Notes under the pieces: model-generated
What the model was told of the DNA's origin: nothing
The model's database searches: none
Seen by the model: only the letters and a program-made list of their open reading frames with translations
From: Fontibacter flavus
Lineage (GTDB): Bacteria; Bacteroidota; Bacteroidia; Cytophagales; Cyclobacteriaceae
Assembly: GCF_042432905.1 (NCBI RefSeq)
Contig: NZ_JBHLWI010000044.1
Coordinates: 1-43,120 of the forward strand
Length of the DNA: 43,120 nt
Reading direction: 5' to 3'
Position numbers and translations under genes: made by a program
Shown: piece after piece, positions 8,424 through 17,229 of the stretch
How the letters are laid out: each line of letters begins with the position of its first letter
Numbering within the stretch: position 1 is the first letter of the stretch

Positions 8424-11400
8424 ATGTTAGAATTTATCGCCAAAGGACTGGCAAAAGTTTTCGGAACGAAGTCTGATAGAGATATAAAGGAATTTTCTCC
8501 TAAAGTTGCCGTGATCAATGAGATTTATGCCAAGCTCAAAAATCTCAGTGATGATCAGCTTAGAGAGAAAACCGCTGAAATCAAATCCATCATCAATGCG
8601 GATTTGAAATCGTTTGATGATAAAATTGCCTCCCTTCGTGAGCAGATCGCTGCGCTGGCACCGGATAAGGTGCAGGAGAAGGACGCACTTTTCAATGAAA
8701 TTGAAAAAACCGAGAAATCCCGTGATGAAGCCCTTGAAGTGGTCTTGGATAAGGTGATGCCTGATGCCTTTGCTGTTGTCAAAGAAACAGCCAGAAGGTT
8801 TAAGGAAAACGGCAAACTGGTGGTGAAAGCCAATCTTAAAGACCAGGCCTTGGCTGTGAAAAAACCAAATGTGGAAATACAGGGAGATCAGGCTATTTGG
8901 CATAATAGGTGGATGGCTGCAGGAAATGAAGTCGTGTGGGATATGGTGCACTACGATGTGCAGCTGATCGGTGGTATGGTATTGCACAAAGGTAAAATTG
9001 CGGAGATGGCAACGGGTGAAGGTAAAACGCTTGTTTCCACACTTCCTGCTTACCTCAATGCCTTGGCCGGCCGTGGTGTTCACTTGGTTACTGTCAACGA
9101 CTACCTGGCCAAAAGGGACTCCGAATGGAATGCACCATTGTTTGAATTCCACGGCTTGACGGTAGATTGTATCGATAAATATCCGCCTAACTCTGATCAA
9201 AGGAGAAAGGCTTATGCCTGTGACATTGTCTATGGTACCAATAATGAATTCGGCTTCGATTACCTGAGGGACAATATGGCTAGAGATGCCGGAGACCTTG
9301 TTCAGGGTAAACACCATTTTGCCATGATCGATGAAGTTGATTCCGTCCTTATTGATGATGCCAGGACGCCTTTGATTATTTCCGGTCCGGTGCCAAGAGG
9401 TGATAAGCATGAGTTTATGGACATGAAGCCAAGGGTTTCTACCTTGGTGGATGAGCAAAGGAAATTGGTTCAGGGATACTTGACGACAGCCAAAAAACTG
9501 ATCCAGGAAGGTAATGAAAAAGAAGGAGGTCTTGCCCTATTCCGTGCTTTCCGGGGTATGCCGAAGTACAAGCCTTTGATCAAGTACCTTTCTGAACCTG
9601 GAGTAAGGGTTATTTTGCAGAAAACAGAAAACTATTACCTACAGGACAACAAGCGCATGATGCCTGAGGCAGATGAACCGCTTTTGTTTACCATTGACGA
9701 AAAGTCCAATAGCATCGAGCTGACGGATAATGGTATTGAAGTCATCACGCAGAAAAATGAAAACCCAACGTTTTTTATCCTTCCGGATATCGGTATGGAA
9801 ATTGCCGAGATGGAGAAAAATCCTGATCTGGATGACAAGGAAAAGCTGATCAGAAAAGAGGAAATTATCAAAGATTATGGCGTAAAAGCACAAAGGATTC
9901 ACACGGTCAATCAGTTGCTCAAAGCATATTGTATGTTTGAAAAAGACACTGAGTACATCATTGTCGATGGCAAAGTGAAGATTGTGGATGAACAAACAGG
10001 CCGTGTGATGGAGGGCAGAAGGTATTCTGACGGTTTGCATCAGGCGATAGAAGCCAAGGAAAATGTAAAGGTGGAGGATGCCACCCAGACCTATGCGACG
10101 ATTACCCTACAGAATTATTTCAGGATGTACCATAAGCTTGCCGGTATGACCGGTACTGCGGAAACTGAAGCAGGAGAATTCTGGACCATCTACAAATTGG
10201 ATGTGGTGGTCATCCCTACCAACAAACCGATTATCAGAGATGACCGTGAAGATAAGGTTTATAAGACAGTTAGAGAGAAGTTCAATGCTGTAGCGGATGA
10301 GATTGTAGAACTGACTAAGGAAGGAAGGCCTGTGCTAGTGGGTACGACTTCTGTTGAAATTTCTGAAGTATTGAGTAGGATGCTGACCATCCGAAAAATC
10401 AACCATCAGGTATTGAATGCCAAGCAGCATGCCAGGGAAGCAGATGTAGTGGCTGAAGCCGGTAAACCGGGAACAGTGACCATTGCTACTAACATGGCGG
10501 GCCGTGGTACCGATATCAAGCTGACACCTGAATCAAGAGCGGCGGGCGGTTTGGCCATCATCGGAACAGAGCGTCACGAATCGAGAAGGGTAGACAGGCA
10601 GTTGAGAGGTCGTTCAGGACGTCAGGGGGATGTGGGTTCGTCCCAGTTCTTTGTGTCTTTGGAAGACAACTTGATGAGGATGTTTGGTTCTGAGAGGATA
10701 GCCAAACTGATGGATAGAATGGGCTTGGAAGAAGGAGAAGTCATCCAGCATTCCATGATTACCAAATCCATCGAAAGGGCGCAAAGGAAAGTCGAAGAAA
10801 ATAACTTTGGTATCAGAAAGCGTCTCCTTGAATATGATGACGTGATGAACTCTCAAAGGGAAGTGGTCTACAAGAGGCGTAAAAACGCCCTGATGGGTGA
10901 GCGTCTGGAGCTGGATATCCTGAATGTCATGTATGATGTTTGTGAAGGCATCATTGAGATGGCGAAGTCAACCGAAGATCTGGACAATCTAAGAATGAAT
11001 ATTTACAGTTCTTTGGGGATTGACCATCAGTTTACCGCCGATGATATCAAATCCAAAGAAGCCAATGTCTTGACAAGGGAGTTGTTCGAGGCAGCATATC
11101 AAAACTACACCGGTAAGAACGACCGTATCCTTTCCAAAGCGCTTCCGATATTGAAGGATGTGTTTGCACAGAGAGGAGCTACTGTAAAAGAAATCATGGT
11201 GCCGATAACTGATGGCATCAAGCAGATCGGCGTAGTGGTCAACCTGGAATCTACGGTGAACAATGAAGGCCGAGACCTGATCAGGGCAATCGAGAAAAAC
11301 GTGACCTTGGCGATTATTGACCAAAACTGGAAAGAGCACCTCAGGGATATGGATGACCTGAAGCAATCTGTTCAGAATGCGGTCTATGAACAAAAGGATC

Positions 11401-11801
11401 CTTTGTTGATTTACAAGTTTGAGGCATTTCAGATGTTCAAGCGTTTCGTGGGCAGGCTGAATGAAGACACCATTTCTTTCATCGCTAAAGCAGAATTGCC
11501 GACACAGGATCCAAGTCAGGTAAAGGCAGCGCAGGCTCCCAGAAGAGAGGATAATGTCAAAGCTTCCAAAGAAGAAGTAGGCAGTAGCCTGAACCCAGGA
11601 GCCAATAGGCAGGCAGCAGCAGCTGTGGCCAATAGAACAGCTGCGCCACAGGTTGTTGCACCAAGGAAATCAGAAAAGTCCTACGGTAGAAATGACAAGG
11701 TTTCTGTACAGTATGCAGATGGCAAGCTACTGAAAGATGTGAAATACAAAAGTGTGGAGCAGGATGTGGAATCCGGCAAATGTGTGATTATAGAACATTA
11801 A
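8424..11801 (+). CDS. secA: Preprotein translocase ATPase SecA
   Basis: The motor ATPase of the Sec pathway, working with SecYEG at the inner membrane. It has 1125 residues, longer than E. coli SecA (about 900), with the extra length mainly in an insertion around residues 330-440 typical of Bacteroidota. Seen in order: Walker A TGEGKT (K201), the DEVDSVLIDDARTPLIISG Walker B and linker region (about 310), MTGTAETE, IATNMAGRGTDI and GRSGRQGD (second RecA-like domain), and the helical scaffold with DQNWKEHL. The C-terminus keeps GRND but the usual zinc-binding CPCGSGKKYKxC tail is absent; instead it ends with VSVQYADGK...KDVKYKSVEQD...CVII. ATG 8424 fits the family start MLEFIAKGLAKVFGTKSDR. 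It is followed after 10 bases by a SPOR-domain gene, probably in one operon. Confidence 0.97.
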   Translation: MLEFIAKGLAKVFGTKSDRDIKEFSPKVAVINEIYAKLKNLSDDQLREKTAEIKSIINADLKSFDDKIASLREQIAALAPDKVQEKDALFNEIEKTEKSRDEALEVVLDKVMPDAFAVVKETARRFKENGKLVVKANLKDQALAVKKPNVEIQGDQAIWHNRWMAAGNEVVWDMVHYDVQLIGGMVLHKGKIAEMATGEGKTLVSTLPAYLNALAGRGVHLVTVNDYLAKRDSEWNAPLFEFHGLTVDCIDKYPPNSDQRRKAYACDIVYGTNNEFGFDYLRDNMARDAGDLVQGKHHFAMIDEVDSVLIDDARTPLIISGPVPRGDKHEFMDMKPRVSTLVDEQRKLVQGYLTTAKKLIQEGNEKEGGLALFRAFRGMPKYKPLIKYLSEPGVRVILQKTENYYLQDNKRMMPEADEPLLFTIDEKSNSIELTDNGIEVITQKNENPTFFILPDIGMEIAEMEKNPDLDDKEKLIRKEEIIKDYGVKAQRIHTVNQLLKAYCMFEKDTEYIIVDGKVKIVDEQTGRVMEGRRYSDGLHQAIEAKENVKVEDATQTYATITLQNYFRMYHKLAGMTGTAETEAGEFWTIYKLDVVVIPTNKPIIRDDREDKVYKTVREKFNAVADEIVELTKEGRPVLVGTTSVEISEVLSRMLTIRKINHQVLNAKQHAREADVVAEAGKPGTVTIATNMAGRGTDIKLTPESRAAGGLAIIGTERHESRRVDRQLRGRSGRQGDVGSSQFFVSLEDNLMRMFGSERIAKLMDRMGLEEGEVIQHSMITKSIERAQRKVEENNFGIRKRLLEYDDVMNSQREVVYKRRKNALMGERLELDILNVMYDVCEGIIEMAKSTEDLDNLRMNIYSSLGIDHQFTADDIKSKEANVLTRELFEAAYQNYTGKNDRILSKALPILKDVFAQRGATVKEIMVPITDGIKQIGVVVNLESTVNNEGRDLIRAIEKNVTLAIIDQNWKEHLRDMDDLKQSVQNAVYEQKDPLLIYKFEAFQMFKRFVGRLNEDTISFIAKAELPTQDPSQVKAAQAPRREDNVKASKEEVGSSLNPGANRQAAAAVANRTAAPQVVAPRKSEKSYGRNDKVSVQYADGKLLKDVKYKSVEQDVESGKCVIIEH

Positions 11802-11811
11802 CAATAACATC

Positions 11812-12351
11812 ATGAAAAGGTCACTGATAACCTCGATTCTTCTGGTATTTTTAATGGGCTCTTGTAATGTACTTAAAAAAGGTGCATCAGGTGCAGATGC
11901 TTATGAAAACTACCAGGAGAATCTCAGTGAGTCTATCATTGAATTTCCCGATTTCGCTGAAAAAGCCAGAGAATCAGCAACTGAGAATGTTGTAGAGAGT
12001 GTATTGGCAGTGGATCAGGACCTGACTCAGGCCCTCAACAAATATAGAGAAACCAACAAAGGCGAACGTTACTGGAGTGGCTTTACCGTATTGGTCTATA
12101 GTGGTGTGGACAGAGATTTGGCTTTCAAAACAAGAAATGATCTTTACACCTATTTTCCGGATTTGAAATCCGATATGCAATACCAACAACCAAGGTATCT
12201 GGTCAAAGTAGGGAAATTTATCAACAGGATTGAAGCACAGGCTTACTATTATCAACTCAAAGAACAATTTCCCGCAGTAAGAATCATTCAGGACAGATTC
12301 CAAAGAGAGGGATATGTGAACCCAGACCCCGTACAGGATGGTGAAAGATAA
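11812..12351 (+). CDS. SPOR-domain lipoprotein
   Basis: A protein of 179 residues. The start MKRSLITSILLVFLMGSC is a lipoprotein signal with the lipid Cys at about residue 18. The C-terminal half (about residues 85-165), beginning SGFTVLVYSGVDRDLA and including PRYLVKVGKFINRIEAQAYYYQL, has the pattern of a SPOR domain (short betaalphabetabetaalphabeta fold that binds denuded glycan strands of peptidoglycan). Envelope location is therefore likely. It starts 10 bases after secA and its last 14 bases overlap the start of the M20 amidohydrolase, so the three genes are almost certainly co-transcribed; overlap suggests translational coupling. Confidence 0.8.
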   Translation: MKRSLITSILLVFLMGSCNVLKKGASGADAYENYQENLSESIIEFPDFAEKARESATENVVESVLAVDQDLTQALNKYRETNKGERYWSGFTVLVYSGVDRDLAFKTRNDLYTYFPDLKSDMQYQQPRYLVKVGKFINRIEAQAYYYQLKEQFPAVRIIQDRFQREGYVNPDPVQDGER

Positions 12352-13525
12352 AATTAAAGCGTTAGCAAAGGAGTATAAATCAGATATCATTACCCTCAGA
12401 AGGCATCTACATGCCCATCCAGAGCTTTCCTTTCAGGAGTACCAGACTTCTGCTTTTGTGGAGGAAAAGTTAAAAAGTTTTGGCATTACCCAGCTTGAAA
12501 AAAAAGCAGATACCGGAATTGTAGCTTTGATTGAAGGAAGAAATCCTAGAGCCAAGGTGATTGCACTTAGGGCGGATATGGATGCCCTTCCTATTATCGA
12601 GCAAAATGAGGTTTCCTACAAATCGACCAATTCGGGAGTGATGCATGCCTGTGGGCATGATGTACATACCGCCTCACTTTTGGGTGCAGCAAAAATTCTG
12701 AACGGCATCAGGGATGATTTTGAGGGTACGGTGAAATTGATTTTCCAGCCTGGAGAAGAGCTGATTCCTGGGGGAGCTTCTTTGATGATTAAGGACAAGG
12801 TTTTGGAAAATCCCAGACCATCTGGAATCATTGGCCAACATGTGATGCCGCTGATTCCAGTTGGAAAGGTGGGCTTCCGTAAAGGTATGTATATGGCAAG
12901 TGCTGATGAACTTTATATTACTGTGAAAGGTAAGGGCGGACATGGTGCCATGCCGGAGACCTTGGTAGATCCGGTTTTGATCGCTTCCCACATGATTGTA
13001 GCCTTGCAGCAGGTAGTCAGCAGGAATGCTTCGCCTAAGATTCCGTCAGTGCTATCTTTTGGTCGAGTGGAGGCCTTGGGAGCTACGAATGTCATTCCTA
13101 ATGAGGTGAAAATACAGGGCACTTTCAGAACACTCAATGAAGAATGGAGGGCCAAAGCCCATGTGCAGATGGTCAAAATTGCTAAAGGAATAGTAGAAGG
13201 AATGGGTGGTGAAGTGGATTTTGAAGTAAGAAGAGGTTACCCATTTCTTAAAAATGCTGAGGCGCTGACAGAAAGAGCACAACAAGCAGCCATAAGTTAT
13301 ATGGGAGAAGAAAATGTAGTGGATCTGGATATTTGGATGGCAGCAGAAGACTTCTCCTATTATACACAGGAGATTGATGGCTGCTTTTACAGACTAGGTA
13401 CCCGTAATGAAGCCAAAGGAATTGTTTCCGGTGTGCATACGCCTACCTTCGATATCGATGAGGATGCTTTGGAGATCGGAGCAGGTTTGATGGCTTATAT
13501 TGCTGTCAATGAATTAAAATCTTAA
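12338..13525 (+). CDS. M20 family amidohydrolase (N-acyl amino acid amidohydrolase/HipO-like)
   Basis: A protein of 395 residues, the normal length for the HipO/IAA-amino acid hydrolase branch of peptidase family M20D, which cleaves N-acylated amino acids using a metal pair. Motifs in order: HAHPELSFQEY near 26, LRADMDALPI near 76, MHACGHDVHTA near 100 (metal-binding Cys and His), FQPGEEL near 136 (catalytic Glu), GKGGHGAMPE (lid domain His near 205), and AAEDFSYY near 345. The ATG at 12338 overlaps the SPOR gene by 14 bases and gives the expected N-terminus; no signal peptide, so cytoplasmic. Exact substrate not readable. Confidence 0.9.
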   Translation: MVKDKIKALAKEYKSDIITLRRHLHAHPELSFQEYQTSAFVEEKLKSFGITQLEKKADTGIVALIEGRNPRAKVIALRADMDALPIIEQNEVSYKSTNSGVMHACGHDVHTASLLGAAKILNGIRDDFEGTVKLIFQPGEELIPGGASLMIKDKVLENPRPSGIIGQHVMPLIPVGKVGFRKGMYMASADELYITVKGKGGHGAMPETLVDPVLIASHMIVALQQVVSRNASPKIPSVLSFGRVEALGATNVIPNEVKIQGTFRTLNEEWRAKAHVQMVKIAKGIVEGMGGEVDFEVRRGYPFLKNAEALTERAQQAAISYMGEENVVDLDIWMAAEDFSYYTQEIDGCFYRLGTRNEAKGIVSGVHTPTFDIDEDALEIGAGLMAYIAVNELKS

Positions 13526-13646
13526 TGAAATATACTTGCGTGAAATAAACTGGAAATATGCTAAAGCGAAATAATTGGGGATAGTACCTATTTCTTTAAT
13601 GTTTCAATTTATTTCCACTGTATTTCAAGCTTATATCAATCAACAT

Positions 13647-14423
13647 ATGAAAACAACCAAACAATTGACATTGGCCATTCTTTTGGTCTTCAGTATCAAT
13701 ACCAGTTCATTTGCCTGGGGAGCAATCGGTCATTATGTGATCGGCAAATTAGCGGAATGGCAAATGAAACCACAAACAGTACAAAGGGTAGAAGCCATCC
13801 TACAGCAACAATCCATTTCAGGAGTGGGTGTTTGGATGGATAATATCCGTTCAGACAAAAAGTATGACTATACCTACACCTGGCATTGGGTAACCACCGC
13901 AGACGGGGAGTATGACCCAAAGATTCAGGAACCTACCGGTGATGCTTATGCAGCGTTTTTGAAAATTAAGGAAACTTTGAAAAAGGGAGGTTTGACTGCC
14001 GAGGAAGAAAGAGATCAGCTCCGGATGTTGATCCATATCATTGGAGATTTACATCAGCCCTTCCATGTGGGCAAGCCAGGTGACCGTGGAGGAAATGATG
14101 TGAAGGTGAGTTATTTCAATAAGGAAACCAATATCCATGCTGTTTGGGATTCTGATCTGATCGAAAATAAAAAAATGAGTTATTCAGAAATTGCAACCGA
14201 ACTTCAAAAAAGAATCAACCCTGAACTCATCCATCAATATACTTCCAAAAGCCCTTCTGATTGGTTAAGAGAGGCAGTCGCTATCAGGCCAGCCATGTAT
14301 GACATCCCTGAAAATGGAAGAATCGGTTATGAGTATATCTATAAGCATTACCACCATATCGAAGAAAGACTGACAGCTGCCGGTATTCGATTGGCCCAGG
14401 TGCTCGAAGAAATTTATGGATAA
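13647..14423 (+). CDS. Secreted S1/P1 nuclease
   Basis: A protein of 258 residues that degrades single-stranded nucleic acid using a trinuclear zinc site, outside the cytoplasm. The signal peptide MKTTKQLTLAILLVFSINTSSFA ends just before W, giving a mature N-terminus WGAIGHYVIG; in this family the amino-terminal Trp itself binds zinc. Other ligands are seen in IHIIGDLHQPFHVG, GGNDVKV and NIHAVWDSDLI. Cleavage of the signal is thus required for activity. The ATG at 13647 is chosen because it begins the signal; the frame is open to 13575 without any family match. It is followed by a strong terminator. Probable role is phosphate or nucleotide scavenging, inferred from the family. Confidence 0.92.
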   Translation: MKTTKQLTLAILLVFSINTSSFAWGAIGHYVIGKLAEWQMKPQTVQRVEAILQQQSISGVGVWMDNIRSDKKYDYTYTWHWVTTADGEYDPKIQEPTGDAYAAFLKIKETLKKGGLTAEEERDQLRMLIHIIGDLHQPFHVGKPGDRGGNDVKVSYFNKETNIHAVWDSDLIENKKMSYSEIATELQKRINPELIHQYTSKSPSDWLREAVAIRPAMYDIPENGRIGYEYIYKHYHHIEERLTAAGIRLAQVLEEIYG

Positions 14424-14457
14424 GGCTGCAAGGCAGTTTTTCTCAATACTAATTGAA

Positions 14458-14483
14458 CCGACATGATAGATGTCGGTTTTTTT
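14458..14483 (+). terminator. Rho-independent terminator after the S1/P1 nuclease
   Basis: A perfect 7-bp stem CCGACAT (14458-14464) / ATGTCGG (14470-14476), 5-base loop, then seven T at 14477-14483. It lies 35 bases downstream of the nuclease stop. Confidence 0.9.
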
Positions 14484-14714
14484 GTGCCCTTTTCGAAGTT
14501 TATAAACTTTATGTGGTTATAAATTTCTCTGCCAGTAGCTTCAATTATTAGGATTATGGGTTGTTTCAAGTCAATATCTATTAGTATCTAAAGTCATCGG
14601 CTGGTATCAATAAATATCGGATTTAAGTTAATCTAGGTTTTTTGCTTCTTTACGGTCAAAGTTCCGGATATATAAAAATTTATTCAAATTGAATGATTAT
14701 CTTATTGCTAATAT

Positions 14715-15485
14715 ATGAAGCAGTATGCGTTAATCACTGGAGCTAGGCAGGGCTTGGGAAAGGGTTTTGCCATAGAACTTTCCAAAATGAAAATCAATAC
14801 CATTTTGGTCAGTAGACCCAATCATGGCCTTCAGAATTTTTGTAAGGAGCTTAAGGAAACCTATCAGGTTGATTCTATCGCTTATGAGACTGATTTAACT
14901 GTTTACCAAAATGTAATAGATCTGGCCCATTGGATAAATGAGCAATTTGACATTTTCATCTTGATTAATAATGTAGGAAAAGGGGGCTCTTCCAAAATTA
15001 CCGATGTTGATATTGAATACATCAATCACATGCTGAAACTGAATGTCGTGGCAGCTACAGTACTCACCCATCAGCTGCTTCCCAATCTATTACGTCAGCC
15101 TCAAGGTTATATTTTGAATGTTGCGAGTTTGGCGGCATTCTTGCCAATCGGGTTCAAAACCATTTATCCTGCGACCAAATCTTTCATCTATTCTTTTTCA
15201 AGGAGCCTAAGAAGGGAATTAAAAAACTCCAATGTTTCTGTCAGTGCCGTAAGTCCCGGACCTATAAGGACCAATGATGATATTATCAAAAGAACAGAAA
15301 AGGGCTATTTTGGAAAATTCATAGTTTGGGAACCAGAGGATTTGGCCAAAGAATGCATCAATCAACTTTTTAAGAAGAAAGGCGAGATCGTCGTTAATCC
15401 ATTTGTACGATTCCTGATCAGGGTTCTGCCTATGAGTTTAAAAACCGACTTGATGACGAAAATAGTGCTCAAAGAACTAAAATAA
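14715..15485 (+). CDS. Short-chain dehydrogenase/reductase (classical SDR)
   Basis: A protein of 256 residues with the classical SDR layout: TGARQGLGKGFA at residues 7-18 (TGxxxGxG cofactor site), LINNVGKGG near 90 (NNAG position), NVASLAAF near 138 (catalytic Ser) and YPATKSF near 155 (YxxxK catalytic pair), then SPGPIRT. The replacement of NNAG by NNVG is minor. This layout resembles 3-ketoacyl or steroid-type reductases of the DHRS/HSD17B12 kind (including the C-terminal extension LPMSLKT). It is followed after 6 bases by an extended SDR, so the two likely act in one pathway, perhaps lipid or isoprenoid modification; substrate unknown. Confidence 0.85.
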   Translation: MKQYALITGARQGLGKGFAIELSKMKINTILVSRPNHGLQNFCKELKETYQVDSIAYETDLTVYQNVIDLAHWINEQFDIFILINNVGKGGSSKITDVDIEYINHMLKLNVVAATVLTHQLLPNLLRQPQGYILNVASLAAFLPIGFKTIYPATKSFIYSFSRSLRRELKNSNVSVSAVSPGPIRTNDDIIKRTEKGYFGKFIVWEPEDLAKECINQLFKKKGEIVVNPFVRFLIRVLPMSLKTDLMTKIVLKELK

Positions 15486-15491
15486 AGCGCT

Positions 15492-16466
15492 ATGAAAAAG
15501 GTGTTTGTAGCTGGTGCAACCGGCTTTTTAGGAACTAACCTGATTATAGAATTGATCAGACAAAACTATTTAGTCAAAGGTTTGGACACAAACATAAAAA
15601 ATTACAAAGGACCTGATCACGAACATCTTCAACTCATTCAAGGTGATGCTCTGGATTTAGATGCTGCACTTTTATCGGATTGTGATGCGGTAATTCACGT
15701 CATTGGGGAAACTGCTCCGAATTTATCCTTTGCTAATTACCATCGGATCAATGTAGAAGTTGCCATAGCAGTATTGCATGCGGCTATCAAAAACAAGGTC
15801 AAAAGATTTGTTTTTGTCAGTTCAGCCAATACGCTGGGATATAAGGACGACTACAGTCTGGGTTCGGAGGAAAAACCTATAAGAGCCCCCCATAATACAT
15901 GCCCTTATGCTTTAAGTAAATTGGAGGCTGAGGAGCGTTTGCTTCAATATTCTGATAAAATTGACATCGTTATTGCCAATCCCACCTTTATGATCGGGTC
16001 ATTTGATTTTAAGCCTACTTCAGGAAGGATTATCTTGAACGGTCTTCATAAAAACATTATTTTTCATCCACCTGGAGGTAAGAATTTTGTGCATGTGGGA
16101 GACGTTGCAAGAGGATTGGTCAGTTGTTTGGAACTTGGTAAAAACGGGGAGAAATATCTGCTTGCTGGAGAGAACCTCTCTTTTAGTGATTTTTACCTTA
16201 AACTCATTGCGTATCTGGAGAAAAAACCTTTGCTTGTCAAAATTCCCAATTGGATCATGAAAATATTGGGTTGGACGGGTGACCTGATTCTAAGACTTGG
16301 TTTCAGGACGGGTTTGAGTAGCTTGAATATGAAAATAATGAGTATAGAGAATTTTTACTCAAATCAAAAATCTATCAGTGAATTGAAATTAAGGTATCAC
16401 CCTATTGACCAAGCCATTTTTGATGCTCTGAAGTTTTTCCAATCCGATGAATTCCGAAATAGATAA
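15492..16466 (+). CDS. NAD(P)-dependent epimerase/dehydrogenase, 3beta-HSD-like extended SDR
   Basis: A protein of 324 residues. The cofactor motif is AGATGFLGTNL at residues 7-17 (GxxGxxG), GDALDLDAA follows near 50, FVSSANTLG near 115 holds the catalytic Ser region and YALSKLEAEE near 140 has the YxxxK pair. The later part (NPTFMIGSFDFKPTSG, FVHVGDVARG) matches the 3beta-hydroxysteroid dehydrogenase/dihydroflavonol reductase branch. A hydrophobic segment around residues 250-275 may attach it to the membrane. It directly follows the SDR with 6 bases between, so the two form an operon. Likely reduces or oxidises a lipid-like ketone or alcohol; this is inferred from the family. Confidence 0.82.
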   Translation: MKKVFVAGATGFLGTNLIIELIRQNYLVKGLDTNIKNYKGPDHEHLQLIQGDALDLDAALLSDCDAVIHVIGETAPNLSFANYHRINVEVAIAVLHAAIKNKVKRFVFVSSANTLGYKDDYSLGSEEKPIRAPHNTCPYALSKLEAEERLLQYSDKIDIVIANPTFMIGSFDFKPTSGRIILNGLHKNIIFHPPGGKNFVHVGDVARGLVSCLELGKNGEKYLLAGENLSFSDFYLKLIAYLEKKPLLVKIPNWIMKILGWTGDLILRLGFRTGLSSLNMKIMSIENFYSNQKSISELKLRYHPIDQAIFDALKFFQSDEFRNR

Positions 16467-16596
16467 GGAAATCCTTTTGACCGTTGAGTCAAGTCTTCCC
16501 AATTTTAACATTTGTTCCTTACAGGTTTTTAACTCTCATTAAAATTCCAGAAGCCATCATACTGGGTTTACTGAAAGATAAAAACTTATTAACCTA

Positions 16597-16625
16597 TTGA
16601 TTTACAATTTGGTAAAATATTTTTG
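16597..16625 (+). promoter_or_regulatory. Candidate promoter of the four-helix membrane protein gene
   Basis: TATTTTTG at 16618-16625 matches the Bacteroidota -7 consensus TAnnTTTG, and a TTG at 16597-16599 lies 18 bases upstream, near the place of the -33 box. It is 55 bases before the ATG at 16681. Weak but consistent on both boxes. Confidence 0.45.
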
Positions 16626-16680
16626 TTAAATTTAATTCTCAACAAAAGAGAGTTTAGGCCTGGATTTTAATCAAGTACTT

Positions 16681-17127
16681 ATGGAAACTACTTACTTAAA
16701 GATTTTACAGTCTAAGCGGCTATTGTTTTTTGGTGTGCTTTTATTCTTTCTTGGTTTGCTGGTGGGGATGTTCATTCCCATTATGGCTAATCCCAGAATG
16801 GGTCTTTCTTCTCATTTAGAAGGAGTAATGAACGGTCTTTTTTTACTGTCTTTGGGCCTGATTTGGAATCAGTTAGCTTTATCTCAAAAATGGCTTTCAG
16901 TTACCTTTTGGCTGACGCTTTATGGTTCATTTGCTAACTTTCTGGCAGTCTTGATTGCGGCTATAACCGGATCTGGGAAAATGATGCCATTGGCAGGGGG
17001 AAAGCAAGGTCATGATATGGTGGAAAGCATAATTTCATTCTTGCTCATTTCTCTGTCTTTTGCCATGCTTACAGTTTGTGTCGTTGTGCTGATTGGATTA
17101 TATAGGCATTTGAATCTCAAAGATTAA
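16681..17127 (+). CDS. Four-helix membrane protein, hydroxylaminobenzene mutase/styrene oxide isomerase-like
   Basis: A protein of 148 residues with four hydrophobic segments (about 14-35, 55-72, 78-100 and 115-142). The conserved-looking stretch NPRMGLSSHLEGVMNG at about residues 38-53, after the first helix, is what I associate with the HabA/HabB hydroxylaminobenzene mutase family and its distant relative styrene oxide isomerase StyC. In StyC the equivalent His binds a haem b used to isomerise an epoxide. If right, this is a membrane isomerase of unknown physiological substrate. It appears to be a single gene with its own candidate promoter. The assignment rests on motif memory; a generic small membrane protein is the alternative. 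Confidence 0.6.
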   Translation: METTYLKILQSKRLLFFGVLLFFLGLLVGMFIPIMANPRMGLSSHLEGVMNGLFLLSLGLIWNQLALSQKWLSVTFWLTLYGSFANFLAVLIAAITGSGKMMPLAGGKQGHDMVESIISFLLISLSFAMLTVCVVVLIGLYRHLNLKD

Positions 17128-17229
17128 GCGGTAAGGGATTCTTTTTTTCCAAGACCAAAAACCTGCCCCATACATTTATCTCTTCTCTATTTTTATTGAT
17201 ATTGTGGGACAATTGAAAAATCCCATCCT

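Noticed and set aside
8427..9458. Long minus-strand open frame (343 codons) inside secA
   Set aside because: It lies entirely antisense to a certain gene and its translation looks like a shadow, with no domain or signal.
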